A DNA stretch of 64,000 nt from Streptomyces yatensis (GTDB lineage: Bacteria; Actinomycetota; Actinomycetes; Streptomycetales; Streptomycetaceae): assembly GCF_018069625.1 (NCBI RefSeq), contig NZ_CP072941.1, positions 5,146,001-5,210,000 of the forward strand, read 5' to 3'. This document shows, piece by piece, positions 39,412-48,295 of the stretch. The notes beneath the pieces are model-generated. The model ran no database searches and was not told the origin of the DNA. It saw only the letters and a program-made list of their open reading frames with translations. The stretch's first letter is position 1. Each line of letters opens with the position of its first letter. Both the position numbers and the translations under genes were made by a program.

Positions 39412-40929
39412 TTAGAGCAGCCTCTCATCGGCGGCGGCACGCCGGATCAGCGCCTGGGAGGGGGCATAGCGACCGGTCGGGCAGGCTTGATGGAGGTTGC
39501 GCAGCGTGTCGCGCACCCAGCGGGCGCCGAGCGCGTGCCCCCAGGCCAGCGGCCCGCGCGGGTAGTTGACCCCTGTCAGCATGGCGGTGTCTACGTCCCC
39601 GGGGCTCGCCACCCCGCGGGCTACGGCGTCCTCGGCGAAGTCCACGAGCATCGCGACCGTGCGGGCCACGACCATGCCGGGCACGTCCTGGACCACGCTG
39701 ACCGCCTTACCGAGCGCCTGGAACAGGCCGATCGCGGACCGCAGGGGCTCCTCGCCGGCGGCCGGGGAGGGGGCGAGGGCGATACGGGTGGCGGTGCGGT
39801 AGTCCAGCGCCAGGTCGAAGCGGACCGTCGCGGCGAAGGGGTCGTCGGTGGCGGTCGTGCCGTCGGTCAGGGACAGGCGGGTGCCGTCGGGCAGGGCGAG
39901 ATGTCCCCCGACGGGCTCGCGGGTCACCGGGATGCCCGCCTCCTCCATGAGGCCCACCAGCCCTTGCGCCGGCCCCAGGTCGCCGTGGAGGGCGACCTTC
40001 GCGGGCGGCTCGCACGGCTCGGCGGTGTGCGGGGCGGGCCGCCCGGCGCCCTCGGAGTGGTCGAACCAGCCGTGGCCGGTCTTGCGGCCGAGCCGTCCGG
40101 CGGCCACGAGCTGCCGCTGGGCGAGCGACGGGGTGAATTTCGGATCGTGGAACAACGCTTCCCACACGGATCGGGTGACGGCCTCGTTCACGTCCTGGCC
40201 GATCAGGTCGGTGAGCTCGAAGGGGCCCATCCGGAAGCCGCCGGACTCCCGCAGCACGGCGTCCAGGGTGGCCGGGTCGGCGGCGCGCTCCTCATACGCC
40301 CGGAACGCCTCGGCGTAGAAGGGGCGGGCGATCCGGTTGACGATGAACCCGGGGGTGTCGGCGCAGCGCACCGGGGTCTTTCCCCAGGCCGCGACGGTGG
40401 CGTGGGCACGGTCGGCGGCGGCCTCGTCCGTGGCGGCGCCGCGCACCACCTCCACCAGCGGCATCAGCGGGGCGGGATTGAAGAAGTGCAGACCGACGAG
40501 GCGGCCGGGACGGCGCAGGACGCCCGCGACGGCCGTGACGGAGAGGGAGGAGGTGTTGGTGGCGAGCAGAGCGCCGTCGGAGACCACCGACTCCAGCGCG
40601 GTGAACAGCTGCTGCTTGGCGCCGAGTTCCTCGAGGATCGCCTCGGCCACCAGCTCCGCCTCGGCCAGGTCCGCGAGGTCGGCGACGGGGGCGAGCCGGC
40701 CGAGGGCCGCGTCACGGTCGGCGGCCGTGAGCCGTTCCTTGGCGACCAGCCGGTCGAGCCGGGCCGCGATGGCGTCGGCGGCCTGGGAGACACGACCGGG
40801 CGCCGCGTCGTAGAGCCGCACGGGATGGCCCGCGGCCAGCGCCACCTGGGCGATCCCCTGGCCCATCGTGCCGGTGCCGATGACGGCGACGACGCCGGCG
40901 CGGTCGATCCCACGGTCGCTCGCAGTCAT
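39412..40929 (-). CDS. paaH: 3-Hydroxyacyl-CoA dehydrogenase PaaH
   Basis: The 505-residue NAD-dependent dehydrogenase has two tandem 3HCDH C-terminal domains, typical of PaaH. Seen are 'VVAVIGTGTMGQGIAQVALAAGHPVRLYD' (Rossmann), 'ATNTSSLSV', 'GLHFFNPAPLMPLVEVVRG' (catalytic His) and 'CADTPGFIVNRIARPFYAEAFR'. It oxidises 3-hydroxyadipyl-CoA in phenylacetate degradation. The ATG at 40929 has AAGGAT eight bases upstream. The promoter shares a PaaR-type box with divergent paaN. Confidence 0.9.
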   Translation of the reverse strand: MTASDRGIDRAGVVAVIGTGTMGQGIAQVALAAGHPVRLYDAAPGRVSQAADAIAARLDRLVAKERLTAADRDAALGRLAPVADLADLAEAELVAEAILEELGAKQQLFTALESVVSDGALLATNTSSLSVTAVAGVLRRPGRLVGLHFFNPAPLMPLVEVVRGAATDEAAADRAHATVAAWGKTPVRCADTPGFIVNRIARPFYAEAFRAYEERAADPATLDAVLRESGGFRMGPFELTDLIGQDVNEAVTRSVWEALFHDPKFTPSLAQRQLVAAGRLGRKTGHGWFDHSEGAGRPAPHTAEPCEPPAKVALHGDLGPAQGLVGLMEEAGIPVTREPVGGHLALPDGTRLSLTDGTTATDDPFAATVRFDLALDYRTATRIALAPSPAAGEEPLRSAIGLFQALGKAVSVVQDVPGMVVARTVAMLVDFAEDAVARGVASPGDVDTAMLTGVNYPRGPLAWGHALGARWVRDTLRNLHQACPTGRYAPSQALIRRAAADERLL

Positions 40930-40977
40930 GCCGCAGATCCTTTTCGACGAAGTTGTCCACAGGTTCGTCAGGCCCTC

Positions 40978-41005
40978 TTGTCCCGACCGATCGTTCGGTT
41001 ACTCT
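40978..41005 (+). promoter_or_regulatory. PaaR box inside a promoter between paaH and paaN
   Basis: The perfect dyad ACCGATCGTTCGGT (40986-40999) exactly fills the spacer between TTGTCC (40978-40983) and TACTCT (41000-41005), which read as -35 and -10 toward paaN. It also lies 57 bases upstream of paaH. Binding here would block the paaN promoter directly. Confidence 0.75.
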
Positions 41006-41059
41006 AACTCTGTCGCCCGTTCCAGCCCAGCCCCCAGCTCGACGAGGAGTTGGTCAGTC

Positions 41060-42784
41060 GTGACCGCCGCACTCACCACCGCGCAGTTGACGCAAGAACA
41101 CCGCCCCACCCTCGACCAGGCCCTGGAGGCGATTCGTACCCGCGCCTATTGGTCCCCGCACCCCGAGCACCCGAAGGCTTACGGCGGCGAGGGCGAGAGC
41201 GGGCGCCCGAGCCTGAGCGTCGCCGAGGGCCAGGCGGCGTTCGAGGCGCTGCGCGGCCGGCGCATCGAGCTGGACCAGCCGGGCACCGATGGCTGGACGG
41301 GCTCCGAAGTCTCGCCGTTCGGCGTCGAGATGGGCATGGAGTATCCGCATCCGGACCTCGATGTGCTCCTCCCGGCGATGCGGGCGGGGATGTCCGCCTG
41401 GCGGGAGGCCGGCCCGGAGACGCGGGCCATGGTGTGTCTGGAGATCCTGGCCAGGATCGGCGCCCGGTCGCATGAGTTCGCCCAGGCCGTCATGCACACC
41501 AGTGGTCAGGCGTACATGATGGCCTTCCAGGCAGGCGGCCCCCACGCCCAGGACCGCGGCCTGGAGGCGGTGGCTTACGCGTTCGCCGAGCAGACCCGCA
41601 CCCCCGGCGCCGCGGACTGGTCCAAGCCGCAGGGCAAGCGCGACCCGCTGCGCCTGCGCAAGACGTTCACGGCCGTCCCGCGCGGCATCGCGCTGCTGAT
41701 CGGCTGCAACACCTTCCCGACGTGGAACGGCTATCCGGGGCTCTTCGCCTCGCTCGCCACCGGCAATCCGGTGCTGGTCAAGCCCCACCCCCAGGCCGTG
41801 CTGCCGCTGGCGCTGACCGTCCAGGTGGCGCGGGAGGTGCTGAAGGAGGCGGGGTTCAGCCCGGATCTGGTGGCGCTGGCCGCCGAGCGGCCGGACGAGG
41901 GGATCGCCAAGATCCTCGCCGTCCGCCCCGAGATCCGCATCATCGACTACACGGGCTCGACCGCCTTCGGCGACTGGCTGGAGACCCATGCCCGCCAGGC
42001 CCAGGTCTTCACCGAGAAGGCGGGGGTCAACACGGTGGTGATCGACTCCACCGACGACTACCAGGGCATGCTGGCCAACCTGGCGTTCTCGCTGTCCCTC
42101 TACAGCGGCCAGATGTGCACCACCCCGCAGAATCTGCTGATCCCCCGGGACGGCATCACCACCGACGCCGGCCCCAAGACCTACGACGAGGTGGTGGCCG
42201 ACCTGGCGGCGGCGGTGGACGGGCTGCTGGGCGACGACGCCCGGGCGAGTGCGCTGCTGGGCGCGATCGTGGGCCCGCGGGTCCAGGAGCGGCTGGAGGC
42301 CGCGCCCGGCCTGGGCGCGGTCGCCCTGGCCTCGCGCACGGTGACCCACCCCGACTTCCCGGGCGCCACGGTGCGTACGCCGCTGATGGTCAAGGCGGAC
42401 GGCGCCCGCAAGTTCTGGGAGGGGGCCGACGCTGACGCGCCCTATCTGTCCGAGTGCTTCGGCCCGGTCTCCTTCGCCGTCGCCGTCGACTCCACACAGG
42501 ACGCGGTCGCGCTGCTGCGCCGGACCACCCGGGACAAGGGCGCGATGACGGTCGGCGCGTACACCTCCTCACCGGAGGCGGAGCGGCTGATCGAGGAGGC
42601 GTGCCTGGAGGAGTGCGCCCAGCTGTCGCTCAATCTGACCGGCGGGGTGTATGTGAACCAGACCGCGGCCTTCTCGGACTACCACGGCTCGGGCGGCAAC
42701 CCGTCGGCCAACGCCACGCTGTGCGACGGGGCGTTCGTGGCCGGCCGCTTCCGGATGATCGAGGTCCGCCGCCCGGCGGAGTAA
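41060..42784 (+). CDS. paaN: Phenylacetate degradation aldehyde dehydrogenase PaaN
   Basis: The 574-residue aldehyde dehydrogenase has catalytic Cys in 'SLYSGQMCTTPQNLL', Glu in 'FTEKAGVNTVV', and 'IGCNTFPTWNGYPGLFASLATGNPVLVKPHPQ'. It is the single-domain PaaN type, lacking the MaoC-like hydratase domain fused in E. coli PaaZ. It probably oxidises the ring-opened semialdehyde to 3-oxo-5,6-dehydrosuberyl-CoA; the separate hydrolase is not in this window. GTG 41060 has GAGGAG upstream. Confidence 0.9.
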   Translation: MTAALTTAQLTQEHRPTLDQALEAIRTRAYWSPHPEHPKAYGGEGESGRPSLSVAEGQAAFEALRGRRIELDQPGTDGWTGSEVSPFGVEMGMEYPHPDLDVLLPAMRAGMSAWREAGPETRAMVCLEILARIGARSHEFAQAVMHTSGQAYMMAFQAGGPHAQDRGLEAVAYAFAEQTRTPGAADWSKPQGKRDPLRLRKTFTAVPRGIALLIGCNTFPTWNGYPGLFASLATGNPVLVKPHPQAVLPLALTVQVAREVLKEAGFSPDLVALAAERPDEGIAKILAVRPEIRIIDYTGSTAFGDWLETHARQAQVFTEKAGVNTVVIDSTDDYQGMLANLAFSLSLYSGQMCTTPQNLLIPRDGITTDAGPKTYDEVVADLAAAVDGLLGDDARASALLGAIVGPRVQERLEAAPGLGAVALASRTVTHPDFPGATVRTPLMVKADGARKFWEGADADAPYLSECFGPVSFAVAVDSTQDAVALLRRTTRDKGAMTVGAYTSSPEAERLIEEACLEECAQLSLNLTGGVYVNQTAAFSDYHGSGGNPSANATLCDGAFVAGRFRMIEVRRPAE

Positions 42785-42800
42785 CGGGCCCGGTGAGCGG

Positions 42801-42829
42801 GGCGGGGCGGGTCACCGCGCCGCCCCGCC
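42801..42829. terminator. Terminator between convergent paaN and the methyltransferase
   Basis: GGCGGGGCGG (42801-42810) pairs with 42820-42829 around a 9-nt loop, 17 bases past the paaN stop. Confidence 0.65.
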
Positions 42830-42860
42830 ATGACACCGTCTCGGGCGGGCGGGCCTGCGC

Positions 42861-43622
42861 TCAGGCCGGCCGATCAGGGCCACCCCAGTGGAAGAGGGCC
42901 ATGGCCACGCTGGTGGCCAGGTTGTAGCTGGAGACCTGTGGCCGCATGGGAAGGGCCACCAGCCTGGTGGCCCGCTTCCGCAGCTCCGGCGAGATCCCGT
43001 GCCGTTCGGAGCCGAAGGCCAGCAGCGCGTCATCGGGGATGGTCACGGACCGGATGTCCTCCCCCTCCGCGTCCAGCACATACAGCGGCCCCTCCGGGAG
43101 GGCGTCGCCCGGCAGCCGCTCGACCGCGGTGGCGAAGTGGAGCCCGGCGCCGGACCGCACGGCGTTCGGATGCCAGGGATCGATATCGCCGGTGGTGACC
43201 ACGCCGGTGGCCCCGAAGCCCGCGGCGAGCCGGACCACGGCACCGACGTTCCCCAGGTTGCGGGGGTTGTCCAGGACGACCACCGGGGCAGTCCGGGGCC
43301 GCCTGGACAGCTCGTCCAGATTGCCCTGCCGGCCGCGCCGTACCGCCAAGGCGGCGACCCGTGTGGGGTGCACCCGGGGCACCAGATCGCGCAGGGTCCC
43401 GGCCTCCACCTCCACCAGGAGATCCGCGATCGTCTCGGTGAGATCGTCGGCGAGGCCCTCGGCGAGTTCCACGGCGGCCGCCTTGTCGCTGGTAACCGCG
43501 GCGCGCACGTCCGCTCCGAACCGCAGCGCGTGTTTCAGCGCGTGGAAGCCGTCGAGCAGGACGGTCTCGGGGGCCGTCGCGCGCCAGTGCCGTACGGCCT
43601 GCGCGGCCTCGTCATCGATCAT
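42861..43622 (-). CDS. TrmH/SpoU-family RNA 2'-O-methyltransferase
   Basis: The SPOUT methyltransferase C-terminal domain shows the three motifs 'VVLDNPRNLGNVGAVVRLAAGFGA', 'LLAFGSERHGISPEL' and 'LPMRPQVSSYNLATSVAMALFHW' (deep-knot SAM site). The N-terminal ~100 residues form an RNA-binding lead. The exact rRNA or tRNA target is not determined. Its ATG overlaps the end of the HTTM gene by 11 bases, so the three genes here are co-transcribed. Confidence 0.88.
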   Translation of the reverse strand: MIDDEAAQAVRHWRATAPETVLLDGFHALKHALRFGADVRAAVTSDKAAAVELAEGLADDLTETIADLLVEVEAGTLRDLVPRVHPTRVAALAVRRGRQGNLDELSRRPRTAPVVVLDNPRNLGNVGAVVRLAAGFGATGVVTTGDIDPWHPNAVRSGAGLHFATAVERLPGDALPEGPLYVLDAEGEDIRSVTIPDDALLAFGSERHGISPELRKRATRLVALPMRPQVSSYNLATSVAMALFHWGGPDRPA

Positions 43623-44859
43623 TCCCCCAGCGTACGAGGGTGTCGGCCGCGGGTTTCCCGTCGCTCTCCCGCACCCGCTGCCCCGGCAGCCGCACCGCGC
43701 GCGCCGTCAGCCGGTCCCGGGCCCGGCCCAGCGGCCCCTCGGCCCAGCGCAGGAAGTTCGTCGGCAGGAAGACCGAGTCCGCCGCGATCACGGCGAGCGA
43801 GAAGAAGGGCAGCCCCAGCATCACGGCGATGCCGAGGTGTTCCAGCATCAGCAGGACCAGCATCACGTTCTTGGCCCGCCGGTTGAGCAGGGTGAACGGA
43901 AAGGCCACCTGGACGATGACCGTGCCGTAGGTCAGCACCATCACCAGGGTGCCGCTGGAGGCCATGAGGTCGGTCAGCCCCGGCCAGGGCGAGAAGTAGT
44001 CCAGATGCAGCGGGTAGTAGAGGGCGGTACCGTCCTGCCAGCGCGAGCCCTGGATCTTGTACCAGCCGGCCGTGGCGTACAGCAGACACACCTCGGCCAT
44101 GATCACCACCAGGGTGCCGTTGTGCGCCACATTGGCGAGCGCGTCCAGAACGGTGCGCGGCTCCCCCGGTGCGTAGCGCTGGACGAGCCACCAGCCGGCC
44201 TGGACGATCCACAGCCCCCACAGCACGGTGGCCCAGCCCAGCCCGGGCAGCGGGCCGTCGGAGATCACGGAGAGCCGGGCGTCGGTGAACAGCTGCACCC
44301 AGAGCAGGGCGGTCCCGGTGACGGCCCACAGCACGATGCCGGTGGTATCGCGCGGCGGCCGCTCCCGGTCCGCCTGCCGGGCCGCCCGGCGCGCGTCCAG
44401 CGACCACACCTGACCGCACCGGGTCAGCACCAGGTACATCGACATCAGATGGATGAGATTGTCGCCGCCGTCCCCCACGAAGATGGAGCGGTTCTGCAGC
44501 GACAGCACCCCGATCATGAACAGCACGGACATGGTGCGGGTGCGCCAGCCCATCAGCAGCAGCGCGCTGGAGACGAGGGCGAGGGCGTAGACGGCCTCGA
44601 ACCACACCCCGCCGTCGGACCACATGAGCGCGCTGAAGGCGCGGTTGCCGTCGATCAGCCGCGCGGCCATGTCCCAGTTCCACGGACCGTCCGGCCCGTA
44701 CAGCTCCCGGCGGTACGGCCATTCGCGCACCAGGAAGAGGAGCCAGGTGAAGGAGAAGCCGATGCGCACCGCGGCGCTCTGCCGGGGGCCGAGCGCGGCT
44801 CCGGTGACGCGGGCGTAGCCGTGCGCCACGGCGGTCTGGAGGCGGGCGGAGGGGGTCAC
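43612..44859 (-). CDS. HTTM-domain membrane protein (vitamin K-dependent carboxylase-like)
   Basis: The 415-residue polytopic protein has about eight transmembrane helices and HTTM family features ('RIGFSFTWLLFLVREWPYRRELYGPDGPWNW', 'NRSIFVGDGGDNLIHLMSMYLVLTRCGQVWSLD', 'YATAGWYKIQGSRWQDGTALYYPLHLDYFSPWPGL'). HTTM domains are related to vitamin K gamma-glutamyl carboxylase, but bacterial substrates are mostly unknown. GTG 44859 overlaps the DUF5819 stop (GTGA). The two proteins likely act together at the membrane. Confidence 0.88.
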   Translation of the reverse strand: MTPSARLQTAVAHGYARVTGAALGPRQSAAVRIGFSFTWLLFLVREWPYRRELYGPDGPWNWDMAARLIDGNRAFSALMWSDGGVWFEAVYALALVSSALLLMGWRTRTMSVLFMIGVLSLQNRSIFVGDGGDNLIHLMSMYLVLTRCGQVWSLDARRAARQADRERPPRDTTGIVLWAVTGTALLWVQLFTDARLSVISDGPLPGLGWATVLWGLWIVQAGWWLVQRYAPGEPRTVLDALANVAHNGTLVVIMAEVCLLYATAGWYKIQGSRWQDGTALYYPLHLDYFSPWPGLTDLMASSGTLVMVLTYGTVIVQVAFPFTLLNRRAKNVMLVLLMLEHLGIAVMLGLPFFSLAVIAADSVFLPTNFLRWAEGPLGRARDRLTARAVRLPGQRVRESDGKPAADTLVRWGNDR

Positions 44860-45596
44860 CGGCTCTTCGCCTCCGGGATGTCGTCGGTGGTCACCGTCCA
44901 CCACGGCAGCGTCCGGTAGATCGTCTTGGTGTCGATCTTCTCGTCGCTCCAGGACGGCGGGGCCACCGGAGTGGTCGCGGAGCGCACCTGTATTCGCTCC
45001 ACGGCGCCGCCGTCCTCCTCGGGGCCGAAGCGGAGCATCACGATCCGGCGGATGTACTGCTCGGAGAGGCTGCCGCGCATGCCCTGCGGCCGCTCCTGCG
45101 CGTCGTGCGAGCCGACGTAGAACTCCCAGGCGCGGCGCAGCTCGTTCTGCTGGGTGTGGCTGGGCAGCGGGTTGTGGCGGATGGCCGCCCCGTCCTGGGC
45201 CGAGAGGTCGCGCCAGCCGGTGGTCGCGGTGCCGCCCTCGCGGGTGCGGATCTCGGCGCGGGCCTGGACGGAGATGTTCTGCTGGAGCGGGTTGGGGGCG
45301 AAGAGCTTCCAGACCCGTTCGAACTCCGGATAGATGTAGTCGTCGATCGCCGCGCCGTGCCGCTTGGTGAGGGTGTTGGGCGGTGAGACGGCGAGAAAGG
45401 CCGCCGAGACGTGGATCGCGGCGGCGACGGCGGCGACCGCGATGCCCACCGCGATGATCAGCTGGGCGGGCAGGGAGAGCGCGGCGAGCGGTGCCGCCAC
45501 GTCGTCGTCCGGCTTCGGCTCCGTCGACTCCGGTTCCGGTTCCGTCGGTTCCGGTTCCGGTTCCGGCTCCGTCCCGGCCATGCCCAGCCCCGCCAT
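44856..45596 (-). CDS. DUF5819 family membrane-anchored protein
   Basis: After a Glu/Pro-rich N-terminus ('[15 protein letters not shown]') there is one transmembrane helix ('[29 protein letters not shown]') and an outer domain of ~150 residues ('[27 protein letters not shown]', '[23 protein letters not shown]') typical of DUF5819. This family is commonly next to HTTM genes; the role is unknown. The frame is open to 45734; I prefer the ATG at 45596 because the upstream part would run toward the paaA promoter, but this is uncertain. Confidence 0.78.
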   Translation of the reverse strand: MAGLGMAGTEPEPEPEPTEPEPESTEPKPDDDVAAPLAALSLPAQLIIAVGIAVAAVAAAIHVSAAFLAVSPPNTLTKRHGAAIDDYIYPEFERVWKLFAPNPLQQNISVQARAEIRTREGGTATTGWRDLSAQDGAAIRHNPLPSHTQQNELRRAWEFYVGSHDAQERPQGMRGSLSEQYIRRIVMLRFGPEEDGGAVERIQVRSATTPVAPPSWSDEKIDTKTIYRTLPWWTVTTDDIPEAKSR

Positions 45597-45727
45597 ACCC
45601 CGCCCCGCTCCCGATGGTCCAGGTCTTCGCGCACGCCGGTCGAGCGCGCGCCCCGTGGCCCCCACGTCCCCGGCACCGTACCCATGCGGAACCACTCGGC
45701 ACAGCGTCCTCAGCGTTATCCACAGGG

Positions 45728-45773
45728 TTGACACCCTACGTTCCTCAGCACACCATTGAACCGAACGATCGGT
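45728..45773 (+). promoter_or_regulatory. paaA promoter region with PaaR box
   Basis: TTGACA (45728-45733) lies upstream of a weak -10-like ACCATT. The perfect dyad ACCGAACGATCGGT (45760-45773) sits downstream, where transcription should begin, 48 bases ahead of the paaA ATG. A repressor bound here would block paaABCDE. Confidence 0.72.
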
Positions 45774-45820
45774 CGGTCGGCTGGCCGGTCGGCGGAGACG
45801 GACGGGCGGAGGGGCTTCGC

Positions 45821-46771
45821 ATGACGACGATGGCGGCGGACGCGGGGGCGTACGAGGCGGTGTTCGACGCCGCCCTGGCCGCGGACGAGCGCATCGAGCC
45901 GCGCGACTGGATGCCCGATGACTACCGGGCCACGCTGGTGCGGCAGATGGCGCAGCACGCCCACTCGGAGATCATCGGCATGCAGCCGGAGGCCAACTGG
46001 ATCACCCGCGCCCCCTCGCTGCGGCGCAAGGCGATCCTGATGGCCAAGGTCCAGGACGAGGCGGGCCACGGTCTGTATCTCTACAGCGCGGCGGAGACCC
46101 TGGGCACCAGCCGGGAGGAGCTGCTCGACAAGCTCCACAGCGGCCGCCAGAAGTACTCCTCGATCTTCAACTACCCCACGCTGACCTGGGCCGACGTCGG
46201 AGCGATCGGCTGGCTGGTGGACGGTGCCGCGATCACCAACCAGGTCCCCCTGTGCCGCTGCTCCTACGGGCCCTACGCGCGGGCGATGGTCCGCATCTGC
46301 AAGGAGGAGTCCTTCCACCAGCGCCAGGGGTATGAGCTGCTGCTGGCCCTGAGCCGGGGCACCGAGGCCCAGCACGCCATGGCGCAGGACGCGGTGGACC
46401 GCTGGTGGTGGCCGTCGCTGATGATGTTCGGCCCGCCGGACGACGCCTCGGCCCACTCCGCCCAGTCGATGGCCTGGAAGATCAAGCGCCACTCCAATGA
46501 CGAGCTGCGCCAGCGCTTCGTCGACATCTGCGTCCCCCAGGCCGAATCCCTCGGCCTCACCCTCCCCGACCCCGAGCTGCGGTGGAGCGAGGAGCGGGGG
46601 CATTACGACTTCGGGCCGATCGACTGGGACGAGTTCCGCGAGATCCTGCGGGGAAACGGCCCGTGCAACACCCAGCGCATCACCCAGCGGCGCCGGGCCC
46701 ATGAGGAAGGCGCCTGGGTGCGCGAGGCGGCCGCGGCACACGCGGCCAAGCACGGAAAGGCACAGGCATGA
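45821..46771 (+). CDS. paaA: Phenylacetyl-CoA epoxidase subunit PaaA
   Basis: The catalytic alpha subunit of the diiron phenylacetyl-CoA 1,2-epoxidase, 316 residues. Diiron ligands are visible in the ferritin-like helices: '[21 protein letters not shown]', '[13 protein letters not shown]' (ExxH) and '[16 protein letters not shown]' (ExxH). It works with PaaC in a heterotetramer. ATG 45821 has GGAGGGG seven bases upstream and starts the paaABCDE operon. Confidence 0.95.
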   Translation: MTTMAADAGAYEAVFDAALAADERIEPRDWMPDDYRATLVRQMAQHAHSEIIGMQPEANWITRAPSLRRKAILMAKVQDEAGHGLYLYSAAETLGTSREELLDKLHSGRQKYSSIFNYPTLTWADVGAIGWLVDGAAITNQVPLCRCSYGPYARAMVRICKEESFHQRQGYELLLALSRGTEAQHAMAQDAVDRWWWPSLMMFGPPDDASAHSAQSMAWKIKRHSNDELRQRFVDICVPQAESLGLTLPDPELRWSEERGHYDFGPIDWDEFREILRGNGPCNTQRITQRRRAHEEGAWVREAAAAHAAKHGKAQA

Positions 46772-47064
46772 GCGGCAGCCCGAGCGCCGAGTGGCCGCTG
46801 TGGGAGGTGTTCGTCCGCAGCAGGCGCGGACTGTCGCACACCCACGCCGGATCCCTCCACGCCCCGGACGCGGAGATGGCTTTGCGAAACGCACGGGATC
46901 TGTACACCCGGCGCTCGGAGGGCGTCTCGATCTGGGTGGTGCCGTCCGCCGAGATCACGGCCTCCTCCCCGGACGAGCGGGATCCCTTCTTCGAGCCGTC
47001 CGCCGACAAGCCCTACCGCCACCCCACCTTCTACGCGATCCCGGAGGGGGTGCGGCACCTATGA
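46768..47064 (+). CDS. paaB: Phenylacetyl-CoA epoxidase subunit PaaB
   Basis: A 98-residue protein with the conserved '[49 protein letters not shown]', typical PaaB. It is needed for epoxidase assembly or electron transfer. The ATG overlaps the paaA stop by four bases. Confidence 0.95.
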   Translation: MSGSPSAEWPLWEVFVRSRRGLSHTHAGSLHAPDAEMALRNARDLYTRRSEGVSIWVVPSAEITASSPDERDPFFEPSADKPYRHPTFYAIPEGVRHL

Positions 47065-47762
47065 CCGCGGCCCTCGCCCTGGGCGACGACGCACTGGTGC
47101 TCTCCCACCGGCTGGGGGAGTGGGCCGGACACGCCCCGGTGCTGGAAGAGGAGGTCGCGCTCGCCAATATCGCCCTCGACCTGCTCGGCCAGGCCCGGGT
47201 GCTGCTCTCCCTCGCAGGCGACGAGGACGAGCTGGCGTATCTGCGCGAGGAGCGGGCGTTCCGGAACGTGCAGCTGGTCGAGCAGCCCAATGGTGACTTC
47301 GCCCGGACCATCGCCCGCCAGCTCTACTTCTCCACCTACCAGGAGCTGTTGTACGAGCGGCTGGCGCGCGGCACCGGCCCCTTCGCCCCGCTGGCCGCGA
47401 AGGCGGTCAAGGAGGTGGCCTACCACCGCGACCACGCCGAGCAGTGGACCCTGCGGCTCGGCGACGGCACGGAGGAGAGCCATGAGCGGATGCGGCGGGG
47501 GCTGGACGCGCTCTGGCGGTTCACCGGTGAGCTCTTCGAGCCGGTCGAGGGGTGCGAGGTGGAGTGGCACACGCTGCACGACGCCTGGCTGACCCGGATC
47601 ACCTCGGTCCTGGAGCGCGCCACCCTGGCGGTGCCCGAGGGGCCGCGGCGCGGCGGCTGGGCGGCCGGGGCGGGGCGCCAGGGCCTGCACACCGAGCCGT
47701 TCGGCCGGATGCTCGCCGAGATGCAGCATCTGCACCGTAGCCACCCGGGGGCGACATGGTGA
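47061..47762 (+). CDS. paaC: Phenylacetyl-CoA epoxidase subunit PaaC
   Basis: The 233-residue structural beta subunit forms a ferritin-like fold without a full diiron site: 'DALVLSHRLGEWAGHAPVLEEEVALANIALDLLGQARVLL' and 'KEVAYHRDHAEQWTLRLGDGTEESHERM'. It pairs with PaaA. Its start overlaps the paaB stop (ATGA). Confidence 0.95.
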   Translation: MTAALALGDDALVLSHRLGEWAGHAPVLEEEVALANIALDLLGQARVLLSLAGDEDELAYLREERAFRNVQLVEQPNGDFARTIARQLYFSTYQELLYERLARGTGPFAPLAAKAVKEVAYHRDHAEQWTLRLGDGTEESHERMRRGLDALWRFTGELFEPVEGCEVEWHTLHDAWLTRITSVLERATLAVPEGPRRGGWAAGAGRQGLHTEPFGRMLAEMQHLHRSHPGATW

Positions 47763-48295
47763 CGCCCACGCCCTCCGCGGCGCCCACGCCTCCCGCGTCC
47801 GGCACCACCCCGCTCGAGGAGGAGCTGCTGCGGCTGGCCGGATCCGTACCGGACCCCGAGCTGCCGATGGTGTCCCTGGCCGAGCTGGGCGTGATGCGCG
47901 GGCTGCGGCTGCTGGGGCCGGGCCGGGTGGAGGTCGAGCTGACGCCCACCTACACCGGCTGCCCGGCGCTGGAGTCGATGGCCACCGATATCGAGCGGGT
48001 GCTCCATGACCACGGCGTCCCCGAGGTCGCCGTGCACACGGTCCTCTCCCCGCCCTGGACCACGGACGCGATCAGCGCCGAGGGCCGCCGCAAGCTGGCG
48101 GAGTCCGGCATAGCGCCGCCCGCGCCGCGCCGTGCGGCGGCGGGCGGCCCGGTCCCGGTGGCCCTGGCGGTGCGCTGCCCGCACTGCGGCTCGACCGAGA
48201 CCGAGTTGCTGAGCCGCTTCTCCTCCACCGCCTGCAAGGCGCTGCGCCGCTGCACGGCCTGCGGTGAACCGTTCGACCACTTCAAGGAGTTGTGA
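47756..48295 (+). CDS. paaD: Epoxidase maturation protein PaaD
   Basis: The 179-residue MIP18/DUF59-family protein has 'VPDPELPMVSLAELGVMRGL', 'TYTGCPALESM' and a C-terminal zinc-ribbon-like set 'CPHCGS...CTACGEPF'. It is thought to help load Fe-S or diiron centres of the epoxidase. ATG 47756 overlaps the end of paaC; a GTG three bases later is equally possible. Confidence 0.92.
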   Translation: MVTPTPSAAPTPPASGTTPLEEELLRLAGSVPDPELPMVSLAELGVMRGLRLLGPGRVEVELTPTYTGCPALESMATDIERVLHDHGVPEVAVHTVLSPPWTTDAISAEGRRKLAESGIAPPAPRRAAAGGPVPVALAVRCPHCGSTETELLSRFSSTACKALRRCTACGEPFDHFKEL

